64,000 bases of DNA from Gemmatimonadota bacterium (GTDB taxonomy: Bacteria > Gemmatimonadota > Gemmatimonadetes > Longimicrobiales > Gaopeijiaceae). Shown piece by piece: positions 44,092 through 52,462 of the stretch; within the stretch, counting starts at the first letter, position 1, and every line of letters begins with the position of its first letter. Position numbers and translations under genes: made by a program. The notes under the pieces were generated by a model. The model saw only the letters and a list, made by a program, of their open reading frames with translations, had not been told where the DNA came from and did not search any database. The stretch is taken from the NCBI GenBank assembly GCA_021295815.1, contig JAGWBQ010000011.1:1-64000 (forward strand), in the 5' to 3' direction.

Positions 44092-45252
44092 ATGCGAAGG
44101 GCGTTGATCGTTGGGGGCGGGATTTTCGGCATCACCGCCGCCGTCGAGCTGAGGCGGCGGTCCTGGGCGGTTACAGTCGTCGACAGGGCGCGCGTTCCGA
44201 ACCCCGACGCGTCCTCTACCGACACGAGCAAGCTCGTGCGCATGGACTACGGGAACGATCGCTTCTATCACGAGCTCGCCGAAGCAGCCCTCGAAGGCTG
44301 GGATCGCTGGAATCGGGACCTGCCTACGCCCCTCTACCACGAGACCGGCTTTCTGGTTCTGGCGGCGGAAGAAATGGCGCCGGGGGGATTCGAGCACGAC
44401 AGCTTCCAGATTCTTGACGAACGCGGCTTCGGCCCCGTGCGCCTCGCCGACCACGCCGAGGTTCTTGCCCGGGGGCCCTGGATGCTCGACGCATATCCCG
44501 ACGGCTACCTGAGTCGAAGGGCGGGTTGGGTGGAATGCGACCGAGTCGTCGAGGTGCTGATCGAGAAGGCGAAGAGCATCGGCGTAGTCTTCCGGGAGGG
44601 CATGGCGCGAAAACTGTCGGCCCACGGCTCGAAGATCACGGGAGTGACTCTTGACAACGGGTCCAGGCTGGGAGCCGATTGCGTAGTGGTCTCCGCAGGC
44701 GCCTGGACGCCTCAGCTGGTGCCGGAGCTCGCAGGGCTGCTCACTTCGGTGGCGCAACCCGTTCTCTATTTCAAGCCCCCGGACCCCTCGCCCTATCACG
44801 GCGAGAACTTCCCCACTTGGGCGGCCGACACCTCGCGTGAAGGCTGGTACGGTTTCCCGAGCCTGCCCGACGGCAGAGTCAAAGTGGGACATCACGGCAA
44901 GGGCATCCCCGTCGAGCCCGACCGGCGCCTGCCGGTGGGGCACCGGCACGAGCAGCGCACTCGCGCCTTCCTGAAGAACTTCCTCCCCGAGCTCGCCAAG
45001 GCCCGCGTCGACCATCGCAGGACCTGCATGTACTGCGACTCCCTCGACGGCGATTTCGTGATCGCGCGCCATCCGTGGCACGACGGCCTCGTAGTCGCTT
45101 CCGGCGGCAGCGGTCACGGCTTCAAGTTCGCCCCGCTTCTGGGCGAGATCGTAGCGAACGTAGTGGAAGGGCACGACGAACCCAGGGCCGAACGATTCCA
45201 GTGGCGAACGGAGATCACCGAGAAGCTGGAAGCGTCGAGATCGCGGGCTTGA
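44092..45252 (+). CDS. FAD-dependent oxidoreductase of the DAO family, monomeric sarcosine oxidase-like
   Basis: Protein of 386 residues. The FAD motif ALIVGGGIFGITAAVEL is right at the N-terminus. GWVECDRVVEVL and CVVVSAGAWT are typical of the DAO fold. RTCMYCDSLDGDFVIARHP contains a Cys-Met-Tyr in the same place as the covalent FAD cysteine of monomeric sarcosine oxidase, and GGSGHGFKFAPLLGEIVA closes the cofactor site. Expected reaction: oxidation of a secondary or primary amine of an amino acid, giving hydrogen peroxide. GGAAGAACC precedes the ATG at 44092; an ATG at 44071 in frame is an alternative. It is divergent from the cyclodeaminase family gene. Confidence 0.85.
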   Translation: MRRALIVGGGIFGITAAVELRRRSWAVTVVDRARVPNPDASSTDTSKLVRMDYGNDRFYHELAEAALEGWDRWNRDLPTPLYHETGFLVLAAEEMAPGGFEHDSFQILDERGFGPVRLADHAEVLARGPWMLDAYPDGYLSRRAGWVECDRVVEVLIEKAKSIGVVFREGMARKLSAHGSKITGVTLDNGSRLGADCVVVSAGAWTPQLVPELAGLLTSVAQPVLYFKPPDPSPYHGENFPTWAADTSREGWYGFPSLPDGRVKVGHHGKGIPVEPDRRLPVGHRHEQRTRAFLKNFLPELAKARVDHRRTCMYCDSLDGDFVIARHPWHDGLVVASGGSGHGFKFAPLLGEIVANVVEGHDEPRAERFQWRTEITEKLEASRSRA

Positions 45253-45328
45253 GGCGCTCGAAACCCGGTCTCCTGGCGCTCCCGGAGGCCAAGCCTTATC
45301 TCGCGATGCGCACGAGGCGACCCTCCCC

Positions 45329-45357
45329 TTGAAACCGAGGGAACTTTCGCTTATCTT
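45329..45357 (+). promoter_or_regulatory. Sigma-70 type promoter of the ECF sigma gene
   Basis: TTGAAA at 45329-45334 and TATCTT at 45352-45357 are separated by 17 bases. The ATG of the sigma gene is at 45403, leaving a leader of about 40 bases with GGAGG near 45391. A GGAAC sequence sits in the spacer at 45340-45344, so overlap with an ECF-type promoter is possible but its matching -10 was not found. Confidence 0.6.
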
Positions 45358-45402
45358 GGTATCCAAGCGAGGGTTCTGGGTCATTCAAAACGGAGGTCCA
45401 TC

Positions 45403-46032
45403 ATGGCGGAGGCAAGCTTGGGGGCGATCGGCGAGTTCCTGACCTCCGCACCGCTGTCGGAGCTCTCCGACGAGCAACTGGTGAGTGCGCACCTGGTAGG
45501 CAGGCACGGTGCGTTCGACGTCCTCTACAACCGCTATCGCGACCGGCTCGTGCACTTCATCACGAGGAAGACCGGCGATCCGGATCGGGCGCAGGATCTC
45601 GTGCAGGAGGCCTTCATCCGGGTCACTCGCCACCTCAGGCGCTTCGACACGACCAAGAAGTTCTCCACTTGGATCTACACCATCGCGAGCAATCTCTCCA
45701 AGAACGAGCTCCGCAACCGTTCGCGCAGCCCGCTGGTTCTCTTCCAGAAGCTGGTGAGCAGTTGGGACGACGATCACCGTCCGCTCCAGTTCGAGGATTC
45801 CTCGATGCGCCCGGACGACATGTATCGGAAGCGCTTTCTGGAGGAGCTGGTCAAAGACACGGTGAGGACGCTGCCCGAGCATCACCAGGACGTCTTCCGC
45901 TTGCGCGAGCTGGAGGGCAAGAGCTACGAAGAGATCTCGCAGATCACTGGAGTCAATCTCGGTACGGTGAAGAGCCGGCTCCACCGGGCGAGGCATTCGT
46001 TCGCCCGGAGCATCCAGCCTCATCTGAATTGA
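45403..46032 (+). CDS. RNA polymerase ECF-type sigma factor
   Basis: Protein of 209 residues with sigma region 2 (AFDVLYNRYRDRLVHFITR, AQDLVQEAFIRVTRHLRRFD and FSTWIYTIASNLSKNELRNRSR) and region 4 (LPEHHQDVFRLRELEGKSYEEISQITGVNLGTVKSRLHRAR). Regions 1 and 3 are absent, as usual for group IV sigma factors. An anti-sigma gene is not recognisable next to it; the following gene is a soluble coiled-coil protein. The downstream GlsB-like and PspA-like partners suggest an envelope-stress role, which is inference. Confidence 0.9.
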   Translation: MAEASLGAIGEFLTSAPLSELSDEQLVSAHLVGRHGAFDVLYNRYRDRLVHFITRKTGDPDRAQDLVQEAFIRVTRHLRRFDTTKKFSTWIYTIASNLSKNELRNRSRSPLVLFQKLVSSWDDDHRPLQFEDSSMRPDDMYRKRFLEELVKDTVRTLPEHHQDVFRLRELEGKSYEEISQITGVNLGTVKSRLHRARHSFARSIQPHLN

Positions 46033-46085
46033 CGGGTGACGCAGGTCTTACAGGCTCGCTGAACGACGCTCACTGAACCGCCGCA

Positions 46086-46709
46086 ATGTTCGAGGATCTG
46101 CGCGCCGCCTTCCGGGAAGCGGTCGACAACTTCAACCGGGAGCTCGGAAAGACGCGGGTCGTCGACGGCGTCGACAGCCACGTCCGGGGCATGGCCGACG
46201 AGATCACGCAGGTGCGGGCCGGGCTCAAGAGGCTCGAAGCCGACATCGAGAGCACGAAGTCGAAGCTGACGAAGGAGCGTGCGGCCGCCGCCACCTGTCG
46301 CCGCAGGGAAAAGCTGGCCCGGAAGGCCCTCGACCCCGAGACGGCGGAGATCGCTGCCGTTCATGCTCAACGCCACGAAGAGCGCGTCGTTCTGCTCACG
46401 AAGAAGCTGGAAGTGGTTGAGGAGGAGCTGGCTCTCGGACGCGCGGAAGCCCGGAGCATGCTAGAGCAGTTGAAGGAGGCCCGGTCGCGCCGCGACTCCC
46501 TGGCGGCGGCCGTGGGACGTACGCAGGCCCGCAACACCTTCTCCGGCAGCGACGACCTCTTCGAGGATTTCGACCGCTTCGCCGCCTCCCTCGACGAGAA
46601 CGCCGCAACCTCTTCCGCTCACATGGATTTCGACCCGCCGCCCAGGCCGGAGCCTGACATCGACGCTCGACTCGCCGAAATGAAACGTAAGATGGGCAAG
46701 CAGGGATGA
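46086..46709 (+). CDS. Coiled-coil protein, weakly PspA/IM30-like
   Basis: Protein of 207 residues, mostly helical with heptad patterns from about 1 to 150 (IESTKSKLTKERAAAATCRRREKLARKAL, EEELALGRAEARSMLEQL). A disordered acidic/proline tail follows and ends in RLAEMKRKMGKQ. Length and helical layout resemble PspA-family membrane-stress proteins, but the conserved PspA start is not clear, so the assignment is weak. It lies 53 bases after the ECF sigma gene and 22 before a GlsB-like membrane protein. Confidence 0.6.
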   Translation: MFEDLRAAFREAVDNFNRELGKTRVVDGVDSHVRGMADEITQVRAGLKRLEADIESTKSKLTKERAAAATCRRREKLARKALDPETAEIAAVHAQRHEERVVLLTKKLEVVEEELALGRAEARSMLEQLKEARSRRDSLAAAVGRTQARNTFSGSDDLFEDFDRFAASLDENAATSSAHMDFDPPPRPEPDIDARLAEMKRKMGKQG

Positions 46710-46731
46710 CTCCCGAATAGGAAACGACGTA

Positions 46732-47010
46732 ATGGAGAACTGGATCGGAATCGCGCTCTGGCTGATCATCGGTGCGGGGATCGGCCTCGTGGTCAAATCT
46801 CTCAGGCGCGAGCCCAGAGAACAGCCCGGCCACGCCGCGGTGATCGCCGTGCTGGGAGCCTTCGGAGCGCTCATCGGCGGAATGCTGGGGGTGGGCACCT
46901 TCCATCTCGACGAACCCCTCTCGCTCTCGATCGGGGGCATGGCGGGAGCGGTGCTCCTGGCTACCGTCAGCGCCGTCCTCTACCGCTGGGGCGTCCGCGG
47001 AATGACGTGA
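46732..47010 (+). CDS. Small membrane protein, GlsB/YeaQ/YmgE-like
   Basis: Protein of 92 residues with three hydrophobic segments. WLIIGAGIGLVVKSLRRE, then AVIAVLGAFGALIGGMLG and the last segment IGGMAGAVLLATVSAVLYRW follow the GlsB/YeaQ/YmgE (transglycosylase-associated) pattern. Members are small stress-linked inner-membrane proteins with no known reaction. Its TGA overlaps the ATG of the M20 peptidase by one base. Confidence 0.78.
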   Translation: MENWIGIALWLIIGAGIGLVVKSLRREPREQPGHAAVIAVLGAFGALIGGMLGVGTFHLDEPLSLSIGGMAGAVLLATVSAVLYRWGVRGMT

Positions 47011-48404
47011 TGGATCCCGGGGAGTTCGCCGTCGAACACCTGCCGCGCTTTCGCCGGGAGCTGACCGATCTGCTTCGCATCCCCTCGGTCAGCGCCAAAT
47101 CCGAACACGCCCACGACATGCGTCGCGCCGCCGACTGGATGGCCGCGCGCATGCGGGCGACCGGGCTGACCGCGGAGATCATGCCCACACCCGGACATCC
47201 CGTCGTACTGGGAAGCTGGCGGGAGGCGGGCGAGGGTGCCCCCTCCGTGCTCATCTACGGCCACTACGACGTTCAGCCGCCCGAACCTCTCGAGCTCTGG
47301 GACTCGCCGCCTTTCGATCCGACGGAACGCGACGGACGCATCTACGCGCGCGGCGCGGCCGACGACAAGGGCCAGCTCTTCATGCATCTCGCCGCCCTGG
47401 AAGCGCATCTTCACACCAGAGGCGAACTGCCGTTCAACGTAACGGTCCTCGCGGAAGGCGAAGAGGAGGTAGGCTCGGCCAACCTGGCGCCCTTCGTGCG
47501 GGAGCACGCCGAGCGGCTCGCCTGCGACTGCGTGATCATCTCGGACTCGAACATGTTCGCCGAGGGGTTGCCTTCGATCCTCTTCTCGCTGCGCGGGCTG
47601 GCCTACTTCGAGATCGAGGTGTCGGGAGCGCGCTCCGACCTCCATTCGGGTCAGTTCGGCGGTACCGTGGCGAACCCTGCCAACGAGCTCGCGCGACTGA
47701 TCGCCACCCTCCACGACGCCGACGGCAGGGTCGCGGTCCCGGGCTTCTACGACGACGTGATCGAGTGGGACGACGAGACTCTCGCCAGGGTACGTTCGCT
47801 ACCCTTCGATCCCGAGAAGTTCAGGAGCGAACTGGAGGTCCCTGCGCTGGCAGGCGAAGAGGGATGGAGCACGCTCGAACGCCTCTGGCTCCGCCCGTCC
47901 TGCGACGTCAACGGCCTGCTCGGCGGCTACACCGGCGAAGGTGCCAAGACCGTCCTTCCCAATCACGCCATGGCGAAGGTTTCGTTCCGGCTCGTGCCCG
48001 ACCAGAGTCCGGAGCGCGTGGGCGAGCTGCTCAGGATCCACATCGACCGGGTCAAGGCGCCGGGCGTGGCGGTCGAAGTCCGCGAGCTCCACGGCGGACG
48101 GCCCTGGAGAGCCAATCTCGACCCCGGGTTGGTGCAGATCGCCTCGGATGCGCTCGAGACGGCGTTCGGGGTCCGGCCCGTGCTTCAGGGCGAGGGCGGT
48201 TCGATACCGATCGTCACGGATTTCGAGGAGCTGCTGGGCGCCTCGGCCCTGCTTCTGGGGTTCGGTCTGCCCGGCTGCAATCTCCACGCACCCAACGAGT
48301 GGTTCGGGATCAACGAGTTCGAGAAGGGGATTCAGGCCCTGGTCGAATTTTACTCGTCGGTCGGATCCAGCTCGGGCCGAGCGAGTCGCGCCCAGGAGTT
48401 GTAG
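47010..48404 (+). CDS. M20 family metallopeptidase (dipeptidase type)
   Basis: Protein of 464 residues. IYGHYDVQPPEPLELW holds the first zinc His and the assisting Asp, ARGAADDKGQLFMHLAAL the bridging Asp, and AEGEEEVGSANL the catalytic Glu pair. SGARSDLHSGQFGGTVANPANELA is the typical dimerisation-domain start. It cleaves dipeptides or N-terminal residues in the cytoplasm (no signal peptide). The start is the ATG at 47010 overlapping the preceding stop. Its last 55 bases overlap the end of the convergent DUF2723 gene. Confidence 0.9.
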   Translation: MDPGEFAVEHLPRFRRELTDLLRIPSVSAKSEHAHDMRRAADWMAARMRATGLTAEIMPTPGHPVVLGSWREAGEGAPSVLIYGHYDVQPPEPLELWDSPPFDPTERDGRIYARGAADDKGQLFMHLAALEAHLHTRGELPFNVTVLAEGEEEVGSANLAPFVREHAERLACDCVIISDSNMFAEGLPSILFSLRGLAYFEIEVSGARSDLHSGQFGGTVANPANELARLIATLHDADGRVAVPGFYDDVIEWDDETLARVRSLPFDPEKFRSELEVPALAGEEGWSTLERLWLRPSCDVNGLLGGYTGEGAKTVLPNHAMAKVSFRLVPDQSPERVGELLRIHIDRVKAPGVAVEVRELHGGRPWRANLDPGLVQIASDALETAFGVRPVLQGEGGSIPIVTDFEELLGASALLLGFGLPGCNLHAPNEWFGINEFEKGIQALVEFYSSVGSSSGRASRAQEL

Positions 48405-50698
48405 AGGGCGATCTGCAGCCCCGCGTCCTCCTGGTCTCCCGACTCGATCGCCGCCTCCGCGAGTGCCAGGCGCACCGAGGAGTAGTAGCCGGGCATCCCC
48501 AACGTCGAGGGTCCCGGCCAGAACGGCCAGTCCGGCAGCCCGGAGCGATGGATGTAGACCTCCTCGGCCAGAAGACGGGTTCGCGTGCGATCCACCCAGT
48601 CGCCGATGATCCGAGAGTAGTCTCGGCCGGCGGTCGAGACCCAGTCCGGCCCTGATGCGGCCGACATGGGCTCGGGGCTCACCCTGAAAGCCAGCCCCTG
48701 CCTGCCGATGTGGTCGCGCAGGTGGAGTGCCAAGGGCGGACCCGTGCCCGACGCGAAGTAGATGGGACGGTCGTCAATGGCGTTGACGATGAGATGGATG
48801 GCATACTGCTTCCACGGTTCGAGGAAAGTGCCCTCCGCTTCGCTCTCGGCCCGGGGAAAATCGAAGACGAGCACGCTGTCCGCCGTGAGCGGACCCATGG
48901 CAACCTCGCCGCGGCTGGACCGGGCGACGATCTCGTCGTCGGACATCGCGATGATGGACCTCGTAGGCCGGCGAACGCCGCCCGGCACCGTGATGGGCAC
49001 CTTGCCTTGGGCCCGCGCGACCTCCTCTTCGCCGGGCGAGACATAGGCTGCAGCGGTGTTCTCGTAGGTGTATTCTCGCTGACACACGATCCGGGTGGGG
49101 GTGGCGGAGGGGTCCGTGTCCGTCGGGCAAGGCTCGGTGATCCGCTTCAGTTGAAGCACGTACCAGTCGATGTTGAAGTACGAGGTGACGACCACGGTCA
49201 CGTCCCGGCGGATGCCTTCGACCTCCTGGAGGTACCAGAGCGGGAAGGTGTCGTTGTCGCCGTTCGTGAAGATGACCCCGTACGGCTCCACGGTCATGAG
49301 CAGGTTGTGAGCCCAGTCCCTCGCGGAGTAGTCCCTGCTGCGGTCGGCCCACTGCCAGTTCAGAGCGAGGGGGATGAGCGCGACGAGAAGCACCGGACTC
49401 GTCCGCAGCAAGGTCAGACTCCGCTCGCGGGCCAGCTTTCGCCAGAGCGTCGCGATCCCCATCCCCGCCCATAGCCCCCAGACCGAGAACGAGCCGATAA
49501 AGAAGTAGTCGCGCTCGCGCACTTCCTGCGGCCCATCGGCGGGGTACGAGTATCCGTACTTGAAGTTCATGTACCAGATCAGCCCGACCGAGAGCGTGAC
49601 GAAAAGAGTCGCCAGATAGTAGAAGGAGGGCCGATCCTTTCGGAAGTGGCTGATCGCCCCCCAGGCGCCCAACACGGTAAAGAGTGCGGTGAACGGAGCC
49701 CTCAGCGAGCCCAGAAAGGTGTCGGTTCCGTTGACGCTGCGCGCCCACTGCCAGTCGAAGTACTGAATGTAGTTGCCCACTTGCGCGACGATATCGGCCT
49801 GTCTCGGGACCAGGGGCGGCTTCTGATACTGGTTTCGGGCCAGAGACTCGGAGAGGGCTTCGCATCCCACGCTTCCGTAGGACGCGATCGAGGCGAGCGC
49901 CGAGCCGATGTTCTCGCAGACCGGCGCACCTTCGTTGATGACAGGCTCCAGAGCGGCGCGAATCGGTAGAAAGAGATGGATCGACATCCCGGCGAACGCC
50001 GCCGCCAGCACGCCCACGTAGAGCCTCCGGTCGAGGAGCGCGCGGGGATGCACGAGGAGCACGAAGATGACGATGGCCGGAACCGCGAGAGCCGCCATCA
50101 GGTGGTTGCCCACGCTGAGCCCGAGGATGAAGGCCATGAGGACTAGGAGGTTGCCGTTTCTCTCCCTGCCCAGCCGTTCCTGCCAGAGGAATGTGAGCCA
50201 GGAGAGGAGGGCGATGGTGAGAAGCGTGACCGTGTAGACCTTTTCGTTGACGTTCGACTGGCTCCAGACGGTGAAGGCGGTGGCGCTTACCGCGACAGCC
50301 GCAGTCGCCCCGACGACCCTGAAGACTCGGCTATCCGAGAAATGGCGGAGCACGTGGTGGATCACGAGGAACCAGAGCGCGTGGGCGCTCGCGCTCATCA
50401 GGGCGCTGAAGAGGTTGACCCGGGTAGCCACCGGTAGGCCGAACGGCTCGAGCAGGACCGACCACGCCTTCGCGAAGACCACGAACAACGGGTTGCCGGG
50501 CGGGTGAGGAATGCCGAGGATGTGCGCGGTGGCGATGTATTCGCTCGTGTCCCAGTACGCCGTCGAAGGTGCCAGAGTGATCGCGTAGAGGATCAGGACG
50601 CCGAGCCCGACCAGGGCGGCCTCCTTGTACGGCGCGGCGTCGTCGGGGGTGAGGCCGAAGAGCGAGCGGAGGACTGCGGGTTCGTTTGTTGCGTTCAT
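48350..50698 (-). CDS. DUF2723 membrane protein (protein O-mannosyltransferase-like, GT117)
   Basis: Protein of 782 residues. The DUF2723 start is clear: YAITLAPSTAYWDTSEYIATAHILGIPHPPGNPLFVVFAKAW, with the conserved WD..E that serves as the catalytic Asp/Glu in GT-C enzymes. About ten membrane segments follow to residue 470. The C-terminal part is soluble (NGDNDTFPLWYLQEVEGIRRDV is a strong family motif). It may transfer sugars from a lipid carrier to exported proteins. I chose the ATG at 50698; the frame extends upstream towards the divergent trpE. The last 18 codons overlap the M20 gene. Confidence 0.85.
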   Translation of the reverse strand: MNATNEPAVLRSLFGLTPDDAAPYKEAALVGLGVLILYAITLAPSTAYWDTSEYIATAHILGIPHPPGNPLFVVFAKAWSVLLEPFGLPVATRVNLFSALMSASAHALWFLVIHHVLRHFSDSRVFRVVGATAAVAVSATAFTVWSQSNVNEKVYTVTLLTIALLSWLTFLWQERLGRERNGNLLVLMAFILGLSVGNHLMAALAVPAIVIFVLLVHPRALLDRRLYVGVLAAAFAGMSIHLFLPIRAALEPVINEGAPVCENIGSALASIASYGSVGCEALSESLARNQYQKPPLVPRQADIVAQVGNYIQYFDWQWARSVNGTDTFLGSLRAPFTALFTVLGAWGAISHFRKDRPSFYYLATLFVTLSVGLIWYMNFKYGYSYPADGPQEVRERDYFFIGSFSVWGLWAGMGIATLWRKLARERSLTLLRTSPVLLVALIPLALNWQWADRSRDYSARDWAHNLLMTVEPYGVIFTNGDNDTFPLWYLQEVEGIRRDVTVVVTSYFNIDWYVLQLKRITEPCPTDTDPSATPTRIVCQREYTYENTAAAYVSPGEEEVARAQGKVPITVPGGVRRPTRSIIAMSDDEIVARSSRGEVAMGPLTADSVLVFDFPRAESEAEGTFLEPWKQYAIHLIVNAIDDRPIYFASGTGPPLALHLRDHIGRQGLAFRVSPEPMSAASGPDWVSTAGRDYSRIIGDWVDRTRTRLLAEEVYIHRSGLPDWPFWPGPSTLGMPGYYSSVRLALAEAAIESGDQEDAGLQIALYNSWARLARPELDPTDE

Positions 50699-50802
50699 GG
50701 CTTGGGGCGGCCTGTGCGGCCTTGCGGCTGTTCGCCGGAAGTGGGATCCGGCCCGAAACCACAATATGACCAGTTTTTGGGGCCTGCGGCTACCTTTCCG
50801 CC

Positions 50803-52392
50803 ATGCGAATCTCCCACTCCCTCGACGAATTCCGGGCCCTGGTGCGCGAATTCGAGCAGGATTCCCGCGCCGGCGGGACCTCCGGATCGCTTCCGGACCC
50901 CGCCGAGTCCCCTTCGAATGACGATGCCGCCGCGACCGCCGGCACCTTGCTCGTGCCGATCTGGCGCGAGTTCCTCTTCGACACCGAGACCGCCGTCACC
51001 GCATACGCCAAGCTCACCGAGCCCCCCTTCGGCTTCCTGCTGGAATCGGTGGAGGGCGGCGAGCAGTGGGCGCGTTACACCTTCGTGGGCAGCCGCCCGG
51101 CAGCGGCTTGGCGGCTCGCCGACGGAGAAGTGTCGTGGTGGACCCCGGAATCCGGCTGGCAGCCCAGACAGGTGGACGATCCGCTCGCCGATCTCGACCG
51201 ACGTCTCCGCGCCCGAGCGCCGGTACCTGTGGAGGGGCTGCCACGCTTCTGGGGCGGAGCGGTAGGATACCTGAGCTACGACGTCGTACGCCTTATCGAA
51301 CGTCTCCCCGACCCCGCCGCCGATGACCAGGGCTTGCCGGACGCCCTCCTCATCTTCACCGACGTAGTTCTCGCGCTCGACAACCTGCGCGGGACCGCGA
51401 TGGCCATCGCCCCGGCCGAGATCGCGCCAGGCGCCGCCGACGCCGTGCTCGAGGCCGCCTACGCCGAAGCCGTCGCCAAGGCCGACGCGGTTGTCGCGAA
51501 GCTCCAGGAGGGAGAGGGCCCGACTCCGCTCTCCCTCTCCACCGGGCGAGAGGTCGCCTACCGCTCCTCGATGAGCAGGCGGGAGTTCGAGGCCGGGGTG
51601 GAGAAAATCCGCGAGTACATCCTGGCCGGAGACGCCTTCCAGGTCGTGCTGTCGCAGCGGCTGAGCCTCCCTCTGCAGTCGTCGCCCTTCGACCTCTACC
51701 GAACGCTGCGCTCCCTGAATCCCTCCCCCTATCTCTACTTCCTCGAACTCGACGGCGCATGGATCGCGGGGTCGTCCCCCGAGATGCTGGTGCGTCTGGA
51801 GGACGGCACGGTCACGGTGCGCCCGATCGCCGGCACCCGGCCCAGAGGCAAGGACGCCGCAGAGGACCAGGCGCTGGCCCTCGATCTCGAGGCCGACGAG
51901 AAGGAGCTGGCCGAACACCGCATGCTCGTGGACCTGGGGAGGAACGATGTGGGACGCGTCTCCGAGTACGGCACGGTGAGCGTACCCGAACTGATGGTGA
52001 TCGAGCGTTACTCTCACGTGATGCATCTGGTCAGCAGAGTTGAAGGTACGGCGCGCGAGGGGCTGGGAGCGATCGACGTGCTGAAGGCGTCATTTCCCGC
52101 CGGGACGGTCTCCGGGGCTCCGAAGGTCAGGGCGATGGAGATCGTCGACGAGCTCGAGCCGGTGCGGCGAGGCCCCTACGCCGGGGCCGTCGGTCACTTC
52201 TCGTACGGAGGCGAGAGGATGGACACCGCCATCGCCATCCGCACGCTCGTCGTCAAGGACGGGGAGGCGTGGGTTCAGGCGGGGGCGGGCATCGTGGCGG
52301 ACTCGGTACCGGCTCGCGAGTTCGAGGAGACTCTGCACAAGGCGGGGGCCCTGCTGCGGTCGGTCGCCGCCGTCGAGGGCGGCTCGGGTTAG
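50803..52392 (+). CDS. trpE: Anthranilate synthase component I
   Basis: Protein of 529 residues. It makes anthranilate from chorismate with ammonia from component II, starting tryptophan synthesis. The N-terminal FGFLLESVEGGEQWARYTFVG contains the LLES motif that binds the feedback inhibitor tryptophan. The chorismate-binding half has SPEMLVRLEDG, PIAGTRPRGKD, EHRMLVDLGRNDVGRV, FPAGTVSGAPKVRAMEIVDELE and GHFSYGG. No trpG follows; the next gene is convergent. A trp leader peptide was not recognised in the 104 bases upstream shared with the DUF2723 gene. Confidence 0.93.
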   Translation: MRISHSLDEFRALVREFEQDSRAGGTSGSLPDPAESPSNDDAAATAGTLLVPIWREFLFDTETAVTAYAKLTEPPFGFLLESVEGGEQWARYTFVGSRPAAAWRLADGEVSWWTPESGWQPRQVDDPLADLDRRLRARAPVPVEGLPRFWGGAVGYLSYDVVRLIERLPDPAADDQGLPDALLIFTDVVLALDNLRGTAMAIAPAEIAPGAADAVLEAAYAEAVAKADAVVAKLQEGEGPTPLSLSTGREVAYRSSMSRREFEAGVEKIREYILAGDAFQVVLSQRLSLPLQSSPFDLYRTLRSLNPSPYLYFLELDGAWIAGSSPEMLVRLEDGTVTVRPIAGTRPRGKDAAEDQALALDLEADEKELAEHRMLVDLGRNDVGRVSEYGTVSVPELMVIERYSHVMHLVSRVEGTAREGLGAIDVLKASFPAGTVSGAPKVRAMEIVDELEPVRRGPYAGAVGHFSYGGERMDTAIAIRTLVVKDGEAWVQAGAGIVADSVPAREFEETLHKAGALLRSVAAVEGGSG

Positions 52393-52462
52393 CCGGGCGC
52401 GCCGGTCCGCACCGGTGCGACGAGGCGAACGGCCTGAGGTCGAGGGCCGAGAAAGGCCGGGG

